Of a stretch of DNA of 64,000 nucleotides, positions 25,965 through 36,465 are shown piece after piece (within the stretch, counting starts at the first letter, position 1; each line of letters begins with the position of its first letter). The position numbers were made by a program, and so were the translations under genes. Location: assembly GCF_020708045.1 (NCBI RefSeq), contig NZ_JAJFES010000006.1, positions 124,001 through 188,000 on the forward strand. The letters run 5' to 3'. The notes beneath the pieces were generated by a model that saw nothing but the letters and a program-made list of their open reading frames with translations, was not told the DNA's origin and searched no databases. This stretch comes from Massilia sp. IC2-278. GTDB taxonomy: Bacteria; Pseudomonadota; Gammaproteobacteria; Burkholderiales; Burkholderiaceae_D.

Positions 25965-27199
25965 TGGCTTCCTGTCCTGGCGCCGGCTTCGAACCAGGCG
26001 CCGATCTGCGCCCGTTCGGCGTCGGTCATGTTGGTGAGATTCGCCAGCGGCATCGCTTTCAGCTGGACGGTCTGCTGGTAGATGCGCGCGGCATTCTGGC
26101 TGATCAGTTCTGGCGATTCGAGCATCACGCCGGCCGGCGCGGTGGCAAAGCCGGGCTGCGTTGGCTTCGCGGCATGGCAGCTGACGCAGCGCTGGTCGAC
26201 GATGTGCTTCACCTGCGTAAATTGGGCCGCCGTATCCACGCTAGGCGCCTGCGCCACCGGCGCCACCGGCGCCTTCGGCGCGATCAGCACCGCCAGCACG
26301 GCCAGCAGCGCGACGCCGGCCGCCGGGTACTTCCACTCGATGCGGCCCTTGTGGCGCAGATTGAAGAAGTGGCGGATCAACACGCCGGCCGCCATGATCA
26401 CCGCCAGCACGGCCCAGGCGTGCTCGTGGCGGTAGGTCATCGCATAGTGGTTGCTGATCATGAGGAACAGCACCGGCAGCGTGAAGTAGTTGTTGTGCAC
26501 CGAGCGCTGCTTGGCCTTGATGCCGTAGCTGGGGTCGGGCTTCTGGCCAGCCATCATCGCGTTCACCATCTTGCGCTGGCCGGGGATGATCACGTGGGCG
26601 ACATTCGCCACCATGATGGTGCCGATCATGGCGCCGATGTGCAGGTAGGCCGCACGCCCGCTGAGCAAATGGGTGAGCACCCAGCTGCTCCCGACCAGGA
26701 AGGCGAAGATGACGGCGCCGAAGGCCAGGTCGCGCTTGCCAAGCGGGGACTTGCACAGCAGGTCGTAGACGAGCCAGCCGACCACCAGGCTGCCCAGGCC
26801 GATACCGACAGCCTGCCAACTGGAGAGATCGGCCACGCTGCGGTCGACCATCATGGCTTGCGCATTCAGGTAGTAGACGATGAACAGCAGCGCAAAGCCG
26901 GACAGCCAGGTGGAATAGGCTTCCCACTTGAACCAGTGGAGTTCCTTCGGCAGCGTGGCCGGGGCGACGAGATACTTTTGCGGGTTGTAGAAGCCGCCGC
27001 CGTGCACGGCCCAGAGTTCGCCGGCCACGCCCTTGTTCGCCAGGTCGGAACCCGGCGCCGGCGGCTTGATGGTGTTGTCGAGCCAGACGAAGTAGAACGA
27101 GGCGCCGATCCAGGCAATCCCCGTGATGATGTGCAGCCAGCGTACGAGCAAATTCAGCCATTCGAGGCCGTAGGGAGCCAGGTATCCGAACACGTCCAT
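25961..27199 (-). CDS. puuD: Membrane urate hydroxylase/oxidase with cytochrome c domain
   Basis: 412 residues from MDVFGYLAPYGLEWL. About eight to nine membrane helices form the urate-hydroxylase domain (HIITGIAWIGASFYFVWLDN), and a C-terminal periplasmic cytochrome c domain carries the heme motif CVSCH (about residue 350). PuuD oxidises urate to 5-hydroxyisourate and passes electrons to the respiratory chain. It diverges from a LysR regulator and from the uraD-allC fusion that handles later steps. Confidence 0.92.
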   Translation of the reverse strand: MDVFGYLAPYGLEWLNLLVRWLHIITGIAWIGASFYFVWLDNTIKPPAPGSDLANKGVAGELWAVHGGGFYNPQKYLVAPATLPKELHWFKWEAYSTWLSGFALLFIVYYLNAQAMMVDRSVADLSSWQAVGIGLGSLVVGWLVYDLLCKSPLGKRDLAFGAVIFAFLVGSSWVLTHLLSGRAAYLHIGAMIGTIMVANVAHVIIPGQRKMVNAMMAGQKPDPSYGIKAKQRSVHNNYFTLPVLFLMISNHYAMTYRHEHAWAVLAVIMAAGVLIRHFFNLRHKGRIEWKYPAAGVALLAVLAVLIAPKAPVAPVAQAPSVDTAAQFTQVKHIVDQRCVSCHAAKPTQPGFATAPAGVMLESPELISQNAARIYQQTVQLKAMPLANLTNMTDAERAQIGAWFEAGARTGSQ

Positions 27200-27319
27200 G
27201 CAGGGGTCCCTCATCTTAATCGGGGCAGTATTTCAACGAAGATACGCGGTTTTCATTTTCTACGACATGAAATATGCCGTATATTCGACATAACCGAACC
27301 GATATACACCTAACATCCC
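27200..27319. promoter_or_regulatory. puuD / lysR intergenic control region
   Basis: A 120-base AT-rich gap between divergent genes with an inverted repeat AATAT-GCCGT-ATATT (27269-27283) that contains a T-N11-A box of LysR type. Likely binding site for the adjacent regulator; the call is by pattern only. Confidence 0.45.
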
Positions 27320-28258
27320 ATGGCCAGCCTGCCCCAGCACCTCGACCTGCACCTGATCCGCATCCTCTACCTGCTGCTGGTGGAAAAGAACGTCTCGCGC
27401 GTGGCGCTGAAGCTGAACCAGCCGCAGCCCTCGATCTCGGCCTCGCTGCGCAAGTTGCGCGAGCTGACCGGGGACCCGCTGCTGGTGCGCGGCGCGCGCG
27501 GCATGGTGCCGACCCAGCACGGCGAAAGCCTGCTGAAACCCGCCAAGCGCATCCTCGACGAAACCGAGAGCCTGTTCATCAAGAAGTCGCCCTTCGTGCC
27601 CGAGGCGGCGGCGCGCACCTTCCACATCGCCGCGCCCGACTACCTCGACACCCAGTTCCTGCCGAACGTGGTGGCCTCGATCCGCCGCGTGGCGCCGAAC
27701 AGCCGCGTGGCCATCCACAGCGTGGGACCGGGCACCGACTACCTGCGCATGCTGTCCGACGGCGAGATGGACCTGGTGATCGCCAACTGGGACGAGCCGC
27801 CCGCGCACCTGCACATGTCGAAACTGTTCGAGGACCCGATCGTCTGCACCATGCGCGCCGACAGCCCCTATGCCAAGCGCACCGATGCCGACGCCATGAC
27901 GATCGAAGACTACCTCAGTTTGCCGCACGTGGCGCCGTCGCAGATGCTGCCCGGTTACCACGGCGTGATCGACTCCTTCCTGGCGCGCTCCGGGCTACAC
28001 CGCAAGATCGCGGTCGAGTCGCCTTACTTCGGCCTGATCCCCTACATGCTGACCCAGACCGACCTGGTCCTGACCACCGGCCGCCAGTTCATGCGCTTTT
28101 ATGAAAAGGCGCTGCCGCTGAAGACCTTCACCATGCCGATCAAGTTCCCGCCGATGCGCTTCTACCAGCTGTGGCACCAGCGCGTGCACCAGTCGACTGA
28201 ACATAAATGGCTGCGCGACCAGGTGAGCCAGGCGGCGCGGGCGCTGGTGCAGAAGTGA
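27320..28258 (+). CDS. LysR-family regulator of purine catabolism
   Basis: 312 residues with an N-terminal winged helix (LLLVEKNVSRVALKLNQPQP SISASLRKLRE, split here) and a substrate-binding domain from about residue 90. It sits between divergent urate (puuD) and allantoate genes, which suggests it responds to a purine intermediate such as urate. Activation or repression cannot be told from sequence. Confidence 0.85.
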   Translation: MASLPQHLDLHLIRILYLLLVEKNVSRVALKLNQPQPSISASLRKLRELTGDPLLVRGARGMVPTQHGESLLKPAKRILDETESLFIKKSPFVPEAAARTFHIAAPDYLDTQFLPNVVASIRRVAPNSRVAIHSVGPGTDYLRMLSDGEMDLVIANWDEPPAHLHMSKLFEDPIVCTMRADSPYAKRTDADAMTIEDYLSLPHVAPSQMLPGYHGVIDSFLARSGLHRKIAVESPYFGLIPYMLTQTDLVLTTGRQFMRFYEKALPLKTFTMPIKFPPMRFYQLWHQRVHQSTEHKWLRDQVSQAARALVQK

Positions 28259-28332
28259 GTATATTTGTGGCCGTATAGGCGCGGACGCCCTCCGGCCTTA
28301 TCATCGAAGGTTCGAATCATGCGAGGCCGATC

Positions 28333-30087
28333 ATGACTACCCTCTCCAGCCTGAATACACTTGACGCCGCCGGTTTCGTCGCGGCCCTGAACGGCATCTA
28401 CGAGCATTCGCCCTGGATCGCGCAGCGCGCCGCAAGCGCGCGTCCCTTTGCCTCGCTGGCGGCGCTGAAGCTGGCCTTGCAGGATGTGGTCGATACCGCG
28501 AGCGAGGACGAGCGCCTGGGCCTGCTGCGCGCCCACCCCGAGCTGGCGGGCAAGGCGGCGATTGCCGGCGAGCTGACGGCCGAATCGACCGGCGAGCAGG
28601 CCGCCTCCGGCCTGAACCTGTGCAGTGCCGAGGAATACGCCACGCTGCAGCGTTTGAATGCCGAGTACAACGACCGCTTCGGCTTCCCCTTCATCCTGGC
28701 CGTGAAAGGCCCGACCGGGCGCGGGCTGACGCGCACGGCGATCATCGACACCTTTGCGCGGCGCCTGAAAAACGGTCGCGCGGACGAGATGGCCGAAGCC
28801 CTGCGCCAGGTGCACCGCATCGCCGAAATCCGCCTGAACGCCCTGCTCGGCGTGACGCCGTCGATCGGCGCGCAGGTGATGGACTGGGCCGAGATCATCG
28901 GCGCCTGGAGCGATGCGGACGAGGGCCTCACCTGCGCCTACCTGACGCCGGCGCACTGCCGCACCGCCGCCCAGATCGAGGCCTGGATGATGGACGCCGG
29001 CATGCAGACGCATATCGATGCGGTCGGCAACGTGGTCGGCCGCTACGCCGCGACGGACCCGAACGCGAAAACCCTGATGACCGGCTCGCACTACGACACC
29101 GTGCGCAACGGTGGCAAGTACGATGGGCGCCTGGGCATCCTGCTGCCGGTCGCCATCGTGCGCGCGCTGCACCTGCGTGGCGAGCGTTTGCCCTACCACC
29201 TGGAGGTGGTCGGCTTCGCGGAAGAAGAAGGCGTGCGCTTTCGCAGCACCTTCCTGGGCAGCAGCGCGGTCACCGGGCAGTTCGACCTGGACCGGCTCGA
29301 TACCCAGGACGCGGACGGCGTGAGCATGCGCCAGGCGCTGCTCGAAACCGGCCACCATCCCGCGGCGATCCCGTCGATTGCGCGGCGGCCTGAAGACCTG
29401 CTCGGCTTCGTCGAAGTCCATATCGAACAGGGCCCGGTGCTGCTGGAGCGCGGCTTGCCGCTGGGCGTGGTGACGGCGATTGCCGGCAGCTCGCGCTACC
29501 TGGTCGAGTTGCGCGGCGTGGCCAGCCATGCGGGCACCACGCCGATGGGCATGCGCCGCGATGCTGCCGCGGCCGCCGCCGAAATCGTGCTGCTGGTCGA
29601 GTCGCGCTGCAGCGGCGTGCCATCGCTGGTCGGCACCGTCGGCCAGCTCGAGGTGCCGGCCGGTTCGGTGAACGTGATCCCCGGCGCCTGCAAGCTTTCG
29701 CTCGACATCCGCGCGGCCGACGACGCCGTGCGGCTGGCCGCGGTGGACGACATCCTGGCCGGCATCAGCGCCATTTGTGCACGGCGCGGCATCGACGAAA
29801 AGCTGTGGAAGATCGTGGAAGCCGAAGCGGCGCCCTGCTCGCCGCGCCTGATGGATGCGCTGGGCGCGGCCGTGGAGCGTGCCGGCGTGCCGCGTTTCGA
29901 CTTGCTGTCCGGCGCCGGCCACGATGCGATGCAGATGGCGCAGATCACGGATGTGGCGATGCTGTTTACACGCTGCGGCAATGGCGGCATCAGCCACAAC
30001 CCGCTGGAAACCATGACAGCCGACGATGCCGAGCTGGCCGGGCAGGTGCTGCTGGACTTCCTGCGCAGCCTGTCGGCTGGCGCATGA
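28333..30087 (+). CDS. OHCU decarboxylase / allantoate amidohydrolase fusion
   Basis: 584 residues with two enzymes in one chain. Residues 1-170 are OHCU decarboxylase (UraD: catalytic His in LRAHPELAGK, then FPFILAVKG), giving S-allantoin. Residues 175-584 are a Zn-dependent M20 amidohydrolase of the AllC type (TGSHYDTVRNGGKYDG, EEEGVRF, HIEQGPVLLERG, GAGHDAMQMAQ), acting on allantoate. The joining is seamless, with no internal start or stop. Allantoinase and HIU hydrolase are not in the window. Divergent from puuD. Confidence 0.9.
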   Translation: MTTLSSLNTLDAAGFVAALNGIYEHSPWIAQRAASARPFASLAALKLALQDVVDTASEDERLGLLRAHPELAGKAAIAGELTAESTGEQAASGLNLCSAEEYATLQRLNAEYNDRFGFPFILAVKGPTGRGLTRTAIIDTFARRLKNGRADEMAEALRQVHRIAEIRLNALLGVTPSIGAQVMDWAEIIGAWSDADEGLTCAYLTPAHCRTAAQIEAWMMDAGMQTHIDAVGNVVGRYAATDPNAKTLMTGSHYDTVRNGGKYDGRLGILLPVAIVRALHLRGERLPYHLEVVGFAEEEGVRFRSTFLGSSAVTGQFDLDRLDTQDADGVSMRQALLETGHHPAAIPSIARRPEDLLGFVEVHIEQGPVLLERGLPLGVVTAIAGSSRYLVELRGVASHAGTTPMGMRRDAAAAAAEIVLLVESRCSGVPSLVGTVGQLEVPAGSVNVIPGACKLSLDIRAADDAVRLAAVDDILAGISAICARRGIDEKLWKIVEAEAAPCSPRLMDALGAAVERAGVPRFDLLSGAGHDAMQMAQITDVAMLFTRCGNGGISHNPLETMTADDAELAGQVLLDFLRSLSAGA

Positions 30088-30554
30088 TCGCCCTGCGGCC
30101 GGCACGCGGTGACGAGCTTGCCGCCTTGTGGGCGCTGCGTACGCGCGCCGTTGCCAATGGCTGCGCCGGGCATTATGCACAGGATGTACTGGATGTCTGG
30201 CTGTCGTCTCCGGCGCCGGACAGCTTGTCTCATTTGATTGCGACGGGCGGCACCACCGTCGCGGAGGAAGCCGGGCGCATGCTCGGGTATGCCGCAGTGG
30301 ACGTGGTCAGCGGCGAAGTCGATGCGGTGTTTGTCGAGCCTGACGAACATGGGCGCGGCATTGGCGCGATGCTGCTCGCGGCGTGCGAAGACCTGGCGCG
30401 TGCACTTGGCTGCAAGCGCCTGTATCTGTCCGCGTCGCTGAATGCCGTGCCTTTCTACCGGCGCGCCGGATTCACCGCCCTGCGCGAAGCGCTCTACGCG
30501 CACCGTTCGGGCATCGGCATTCCATCCGTGTACATGGAAAAGCAGATCGGGTGA
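30084..30554 (+). CDS. GNAT acetyltransferase
   Basis: 156 residues from MIALRPARGDELAALWALRT; the ATG overlaps the upstream stop (ATGA). The acetyl-CoA site is seen in EHGRGIGAMLLAACE, and the C-terminal NAVPFYRRAGFTAL block is typical of the fold. It is co-translated with the uraD-allC fusion, but a function in purine breakdown is not known. A longer frame upstream is the fusion gene's shadow and is not used. Confidence 0.82.
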   Translation: MIALRPARGDELAALWALRTRAVANGCAGHYAQDVLDVWLSSPAPDSLSHLIATGGTTVAEEAGRMLGYAAVDVVSGEVDAVFVEPDEHGRGIGAMLLAACEDLARALGCKRLYLSASLNAVPFYRRAGFTALREALYAHRSGIGIPSVYMEKQIG

Positions 30555-30561
30555 TGCCTGG

Positions 30562-31428
30562 TTATTGTTTTGCACGCCCGGCCAGCACCAGCGCAATCCC
30601 GCCGAGGATCGCTACCGACGCCAGCACCAGCCGCAGGCTCAAAGGCTCGGCCAGGAACAGCACTGCGCCGAAGGCCGTGATCACCGGCACCGACAGCTGC
30701 ACCGTCGCCGCGCGCATCGCGCTGAGTTCGCGCAGCGCCGTGTACCAGAGCGCATAGCCGACACCCGAGGTAATGGCGCCCGACGCCACCGCGAGCAGGA
30801 TGCCGCCCACGTCGGCATGCGCAACGCCGACAAAAGGCATCCACAACACGAGCGCCATCGGTGCGGCGCGCAGGAAGTTGCCGGCCGTGGCGCCGAGCGG
30901 ATCGAGCGCGCCGCGTCCACGCAGCGAATACACGCCCCAGGCCACCCCGGCCAATGCCATCAGCAACGCCCGCACGATGGGCGGTGCGCTGACGCCCGGC
31001 AGGACAAGATAGACCAGGCCCAGCGCCGCCACCGCCAGGCCGGCACAAGCCAAGGGCGCAAAGCGTTCGCCGGCGCGCAGGGCGGCGCCGAACATGGTCA
31101 GCTGGACGGCGCCGAACAGGATCAGCGCGCCCGTGCCGGCCGCCAGATTCACGTAGGCGAAGGAAAACAAGGCGACGTAGGCGAACAGCATCGCCGCCGA
31201 TAGCCAGTCGCCACCGGCTTCCTTCGCGCCGCCCGCACGCCAGCGCACGATCAGCGCCAGCGCGATGGCGCCGGAAACGATGCGCACCGCGCCGAAGCTG
31301 GCCGGGTCGATCCCGCCCTGCAGCAGCGCTAGCCGGCACAGCAGCGAATTGGCGGCAAAGGCCAGCATTGCCGCCGCCGTGAACGCCAGCGTAGCCAGGC
31401 GCGGCCGGCCTGTTGCGAGGTCACGCAT
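30562..31428 (-). CDS. DMT/EamA-family transporter
   Basis: 288 residues with about ten hydrophobic helices and two EamA repeats (AANSLLCRLALLQGGIDPAS, GAITSGVGYALWYTALREL). EamA proteins export metabolites or amino acids. It is the last gene of an operon with DUF2182 and DUF1326 genes (8-base overlap). Convergent with the GNAT gene with 7 bases between stops. Confidence 0.83.
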   Translation of the reverse strand: MRDLATGRPRLATLAFTAAAMLAFAANSLLCRLALLQGGIDPASFGAVRIVSGAIALALIVRWRAGGAKEAGGDWLSAAMLFAYVALFSFAYVNLAAGTGALILFGAVQLTMFGAALRAGERFAPLACAGLAVAALGLVYLVLPGVSAPPIVRALLMALAGVAWGVYSLRGRGALDPLGATAGNFLRAAPMALVLWMPFVGVAHADVGGILLAVASGAITSGVGYALWYTALRELSAMRAATVQLSVPVITAFGAVLFLAEPLSLRLVLASVAILGGIALVLAGRAKQ

Positions 31429-32230
31429 GGCTGGCCACCAGCAGTGCGGACCAGGCCAGCAAGGCCGCGCCCAGCGGCTTGCCGATGCGCCGGCCCCAGG
31501 GTGTGTTCTTCTCGATGGCCATCACGACGGCCAGCACCAGCATCCAGCCCAGGCTGCCGGCACCGACGGCGAACATCAGCAACATCAGCGCCCAACAACA
31601 GCCGACACAGAAGGCGCCATGGTGCAGGCCAAGCAGGATGGCCTGGCGGCCATGGTTGCGGCCGCGCCAGTGCGCCATGACGAAGCCGAGTGGCGAACGG
31701 CAGCGGTCGAGGCAAGCGTATTTCAGGCGGCTGAACTGGAAGGCGCCGGCGCCGGCAATCACGGCGGCGCCGACGATCCAGCCGTTCCAGGCCAGCTGCG
31801 GCGATTGGTTCAGGAGCGCCAGCAGGCCTTCGTGCAGGCCGTGCGCGAGGATGCCGAAGGCGCCCCAGGCGGCCATGTAGCCGAGGCCGAGCAGCGCCAG
31901 CAGGCGCGCGTGGTCGGGCCGGCCGCTGGTCAGGCGGTCGAAGGCATCAAACAGCGGCAATGTGGTGGGCAGCATCATCGCGGCGGTCATCAGGATCCAG
32001 GCTGCAGCATACAACAGCAGCGGCACGACGATGTCGCCGGCCGGCAGCGCGCGGCACAGCGCGGCGGCCGGGCCGGAGGCGGTCCAGTCGCCGTGGTCGA
32101 GATAGCGTCCCCAAGGACTGCCGGCCCAGATCCACAGGGTCAGCCAGGCCAGCGCCGCCAGCGCCAGCAGCAGCGGCGCGAACACGCGGGTGTGGCGCCG
32201 CACCTGCGGCGCATGGGCCGCTGCGCTCAT
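31421..32230 (-). CDS. DUF2182 membrane protein
   Basis: 269 residues with about seven membrane helices and the DUF2182 pattern ILMTAAMMLPTTLPLFDAF ... HHGAFCVGCCWALMLLMF. The family is annotated as predicted metal-binding membrane proteins and is often found next to DUF1326 genes, as here (4-base overlap). The actual function is unknown. Confidence 0.82.
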   Translation of the reverse strand: MSAAAHAPQVRRHTRVFAPLLLALAALAWLTLWIWAGSPWGRYLDHGDWTASGPAAALCRALPAGDIVVPLLLYAAAWILMTAAMMLPTTLPLFDAFDRLTSGRPDHARLLALLGLGYMAAWGAFGILAHGLHEGLLALLNQSPQLAWNGWIVGAAVIAGAGAFQFSRLKYACLDRCRSPLGFVMAHWRGRNHGRQAILLGLHHGAFCVGCCWALMLLMFAVGAGSLGWMLVLAVVMAIEKNTPWGRRIGKPLGAALLAWSALLVASHA

Positions 32231-32829
32231 GCTTCGAACACGAAGGTGCTCTGCAGCGCGTTATGGTCGCGCAAGTTCAGGTGGATGCCGAGGGTGTCGT
32301 TGCGCGAGCGGTAGACCGGCGCCTTGCCGACAAAAACCGGGGCGCCGGGCACGGTCGAGAAGATGGTTTCGGTGAGCGTGGTGGTATTGCCGCTAGGGCC
32401 GCGATAGGGCTCGAGCTCGGCATAGTAATCGCTGCCGATGGCCAGTTCTCCCCTGCCCTCGTTCACCGTAAATTTGATTGGTGCGCGTTCGATCGACACC
32501 ACTTCGCCGATCAGCTTGGACAATTCGGCCACGGCGCCGCCGGACTTGCCACTGTAGACCTTCAGGAGCGCGTCCATTTGTTCGTCGCTGGCGCCGTCGT
32601 CGACGAAGAATGCCACGCGCCAGTTGCCCTTCAGGATGTTACCGGGCAGATGGGACACGGCGGCAAGCGTGTGACCGCCGACATCGATGCCGTCGATGGC
32701 GCCCTTGTCGATGTGCCAGGCGACGATGGTGTCGCAGGTGCCGTGGTCGGGGTCTTCGCCGATCCAGCACGGGCACAGAACCTTGCAGTTGCATACTTCC
32801 AGGAGCCTGCCTTCGAGACGGTAACTCAT
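32227..32829 (-). CDS. DUF1326 protein
   Basis: 200 residues starting MSYRLEGRLLEVCNCKVLCP; the CNCKVLCPCWIGEDPDHGTC cysteine-rich N-terminus is the hallmark of DUF1326. Possibly metal- or thiol-binding. First gene of the DUF1326-DUF2182-DMT operon. Confidence 0.85.
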   Translation of the reverse strand: MSYRLEGRLLEVCNCKVLCPCWIGEDPDHGTCDTIVAWHIDKGAIDGIDVGGHTLAAVSHLPGNILKGNWRVAFFVDDGASDEQMDALLKVYSGKSGGAVAELSKLIGEVVSIERAPIKFTVNEGRGELAIGSDYYAELEPYRGPSGNTTTLTETIFSTVPGAPVFVGKAPVYRSRNDTLGIHLNLRDHNALQSTFVFEA

Positions 32830-33013
32830 GACGGTCTCTCCTCGTCGTAAGGTCCGGCCGCGGAGTGCGAAGCGGCGCTATCTTTACAAGGTAGGACGGC
32901 AGATGGGCGGAGACAAGCGCAACATGATGCGGCGAATATGAGCTAAATCAAATGTAGATGGGGGCTGCAGAAACCAGCGGTAGGGGCGCGCCGAAATCTG
33001 CCCTCTAAAAAGC

Positions 33014-33121
33014 TGTCTCGTTTGCACCGTTATTGCTGTCGCGTTCTGTCGTTTTTTGTCTCGTTATTTTGCGCGACAAAACAAGGAAAAACGAGACACG
33101 ATGCGCAGGCTGAACGAGACA
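33014..33121. repeat. Four-copy inverted-repeat cluster TGTCTCGTT/AACGAGACA
   Basis: The 9-mer TGTCTCGTT occurs at 33014-33022 and 33057-33065, and its exact complement AACGAGACA at 33090-33098 and 33113-33121. The inner pair flanks a nested TTTTG-CGCGA-CAAAA hairpin. The surrounding gap 32830-33290 has no gene. Could be an operator array, a recombination site or a structured RNA. Confidence 0.8.
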
Positions 33122-33290
33122 TGATTCCATAAGGCCTCATCAAGCGCCCCACCACGTCCTCGGCAGCCGCATTAACCCAGAACAATTGCTCTCGCTCAGA
33201 GCCGACGCCGACGCCACGCCTTGCCTTGCTAAACCGATTTTTGCCCGCTCAACGCGTGAGGCCGCTTATGACGTCTGAAGCCGCTTCTCT

Positions 33291-33626
33291 TTATTCGTCA
33301 TCTTCGAGCCGTGCAACGCCACGCCGCGCCTGCCTGCGCGCGCGCAGCCAGTCGCGTCCTCCGCGCTCCAGGGCTTTGGCGATCACATTCTCTGGCAGGC
33401 TGTACACCGTGGCCCAGGTGGCGCGGCCATCGGCGGCGTTCGCCGGGAAGCTGTGGGTCTCGATCGGCCAATGGTATTTGCGCTTCAGGGTGCGCACGAT
33501 GGCGGCCAGGGTCACGCGACCCTGCAGCGGTTCGGAACCGGTCTGGTCTTCATTCGACAGCAGCACCGCCAGCACGGCGCCGCGCGCGGTCAATGGACCG
33601 GGAAAGGTAGGAAGTTTGCTCGGCAT
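33291..33626 (-). CDS. Unknown small basic protein, HTH-like
   Basis: 111 residues. The middle (VTLAAIVRTLKRKYHWPIET) resembles the small winged-helix domains found in phage-type proteins, and the C-terminus is a basic helix (RGGRDWLRARRQARRG). Its start faces the amidohydrolase gene and its end lies about 170 bases from the inverted-repeat cluster. Real-gene status rests on coding-like composition; no family is assigned. Confidence 0.6.
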   Translation of the reverse strand: MPSKLPTFPGPLTARGAVLAVLLSNEDQTGSEPLQGRVTLAAIVRTLKRKYHWPIETHSFPANAADGRATWATVYSLPENVIAKALERGGRDWLRARRQARRGVARLEDDE

Positions 33627-33701
33627 GCGGGCATTCTAGCCGCGTTTGCCGGCATGCAGCGGACGCATCCCTGCCCTCACGCCATGATCGACTGCGCGAC
33701 C

Positions 33702-34943
33702 TTACTCCACTACCCGCGCCCGCTCCAGCATCGCATGCAGCAGCACGTTGCAGCCGGCCTCCAGGTGCTCGGGCTTGGCATCCTCGATCTCGTTGTGGCT
33801 GATGCCGTCCTTGCAAGGCACGAAGATCATGCCGCTGGGCGCCACGCGGGCGGCGTAGATGGCGTCGTGGCCGGCGCCGGAGACCACGTCCATGACGGAG
33901 TAGCCCAGCTTGTCGGTGGCGGCGCGCACGGCGTTCACGCAGTCCGGGTGGAAGGGGCAAGGCGGATAATAGGAGACGCGCTCGACCTCGATGCCGAGGC
34001 CGGTCTCGCTGCGCGTTTTCGCGACAAAGGCGAGCATCTCTTCGTGCATGGTATTCAGCAGCGCGTCGTTCACATTGCGCAGGTCGATACTGAACTTCAC
34101 CTGGCCCGGGATCACGTTGCGGCTGTTCGGGAACACCTGCACCATGCCGACCGTGCCGCGTCCATAAGGCGGGTAGCGGTAGGCAATCGCCACCACTTCT
34201 TGCATGATGCTTGTCGCCACCTGCAACGCATCGCGGCGCAGTCCCATCGGCGTGGGGCCCGCGTGCGCTTCCATGCCGCTGACCGTGCAGTCATACCAGG
34301 ACAGGCCCATCACGGCCGGCACCACGCCGATCACCTTGTCGGCGTCTTCCAGCACCGGCCCCTGCTCGATGTGGGTTTCGAAGTAGGCGCCAATCGGGTG
34401 CTGGCCGGGTTCTTCCTCGCCCAGGTAGCCGATGCGTTCCAGCTCTTCGCGCACGCTCTTGCCCTCGACGTCCTTGGCGGCGTAGGCCGCGTCCAGGCTG
34501 AAAGCGCCGCAGAACACGCCCGAGCCCATCATCACCGGCACGAAGCGCGAGCCTTCCTCGTTGGTCCAGAAGGCAACCTCGATCGGGGCTTCGGTGACGA
34601 TGCCATGGTCGTTCAGGGTGCGCACGACTTCCAGGCCGGCCAGCACGCCGTAGTTGCCGTCGAACTTGCCTCCGGTGGGCTGGGTGTCGACGTGGCTGCC
34701 GGTGACGATCGGCGCAAGGCTGGCGTTGCGGCCGGGGCGGCGCATGAAGACGTTGCCGATCTTGTCGACGGTGATCGACATGCCGGCTTCACGGCCCCAT
34801 TGCACGACCAGGTCGCGGCCCTGGCGGTCGAGGTCGGTCAGGGCGAGGCGCTTGACGCCGCCCTTGTCGGTGGCGCCGATTTGGGCCAGTTCCATCAGGG
34901 AGTGCCAGAGGCGTTGGCCGTTGATGCGCAGGGTGTCGGGCAT
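33702..34943 (-). CDS. pydC: N-carbamoyl-beta-alanine amidohydrolase
   Basis: 413-residue M20 amidohydrolase of the hydantoinase/carbamoylase class: VTGSHVDTQPTGGKFDGNYG (metal site), WTNEEGSRF, HIEQGPVLEDADKVIG, MEAHAGPTPMGLRRDA and GAGHDAIYAARV. It hydrolyses N-carbamoyl-beta-alanine to beta-alanine, CO2 and ammonium, the third step of reductive pyrimidine breakdown. Last gene of the preT-preA-permease-dihydropyrimidinase run. Symbol follows the pathway; specificity is from context. Confidence 0.87.
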   Translation of the reverse strand: MPDTLRINGQRLWHSLMELAQIGATDKGGVKRLALTDLDRQGRDLVVQWGREAGMSITVDKIGNVFMRRPGRNASLAPIVTGSHVDTQPTGGKFDGNYGVLAGLEVVRTLNDHGIVTEAPIEVAFWTNEEGSRFVPVMMGSGVFCGAFSLDAAYAAKDVEGKSVREELERIGYLGEEEPGQHPIGAYFETHIEQGPVLEDADKVIGVVPAVMGLSWYDCTVSGMEAHAGPTPMGLRRDALQVATSIMQEVVAIAYRYPPYGRGTVGMVQVFPNSRNVIPGQVKFSIDLRNVNDALLNTMHEEMLAFVAKTRSETGLGIEVERVSYYPPCPFHPDCVNAVRAATDKLGYSVMDVVSGAGHDAIYAARVAPSGMIFVPCKDGISHNEIEDAKPEHLEAGCNVLLHAMLERARVVE

Positions 34944-35003
34944 ATCGTTCTCCGGGATGTGGACGCGCCGGCTTTCGATGCTGGTGGTGGGCCGGTGCTA
35001 ATT

Positions 35004-35037
35004 GGACGCGTGGACGGCATAGCCGTCCACCCTACGG
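35004..35037 (-). repeat. Single REP element inside the pyrimidine operon
   Basis: GGACGCGTGGACGGCATAGC then CGTCCACCCTACGG; stem GGACGGC/GCCGTCC. Only one copy here, between the amidohydrolase and dihydropyrimidinase genes. Confidence 0.8.
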
Positions 35038-35049
35038 TACAGGTTCCGA

Positions 35050-36465
<1,416 letters not shown>

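Noticed and set aside
28303..28325. GGTTCGAATC, a tRNA T-arm-like string
   Set aside because: No acceptor, D or anticodon arms upstream; it is part of the leader of the uraD-allC gene.
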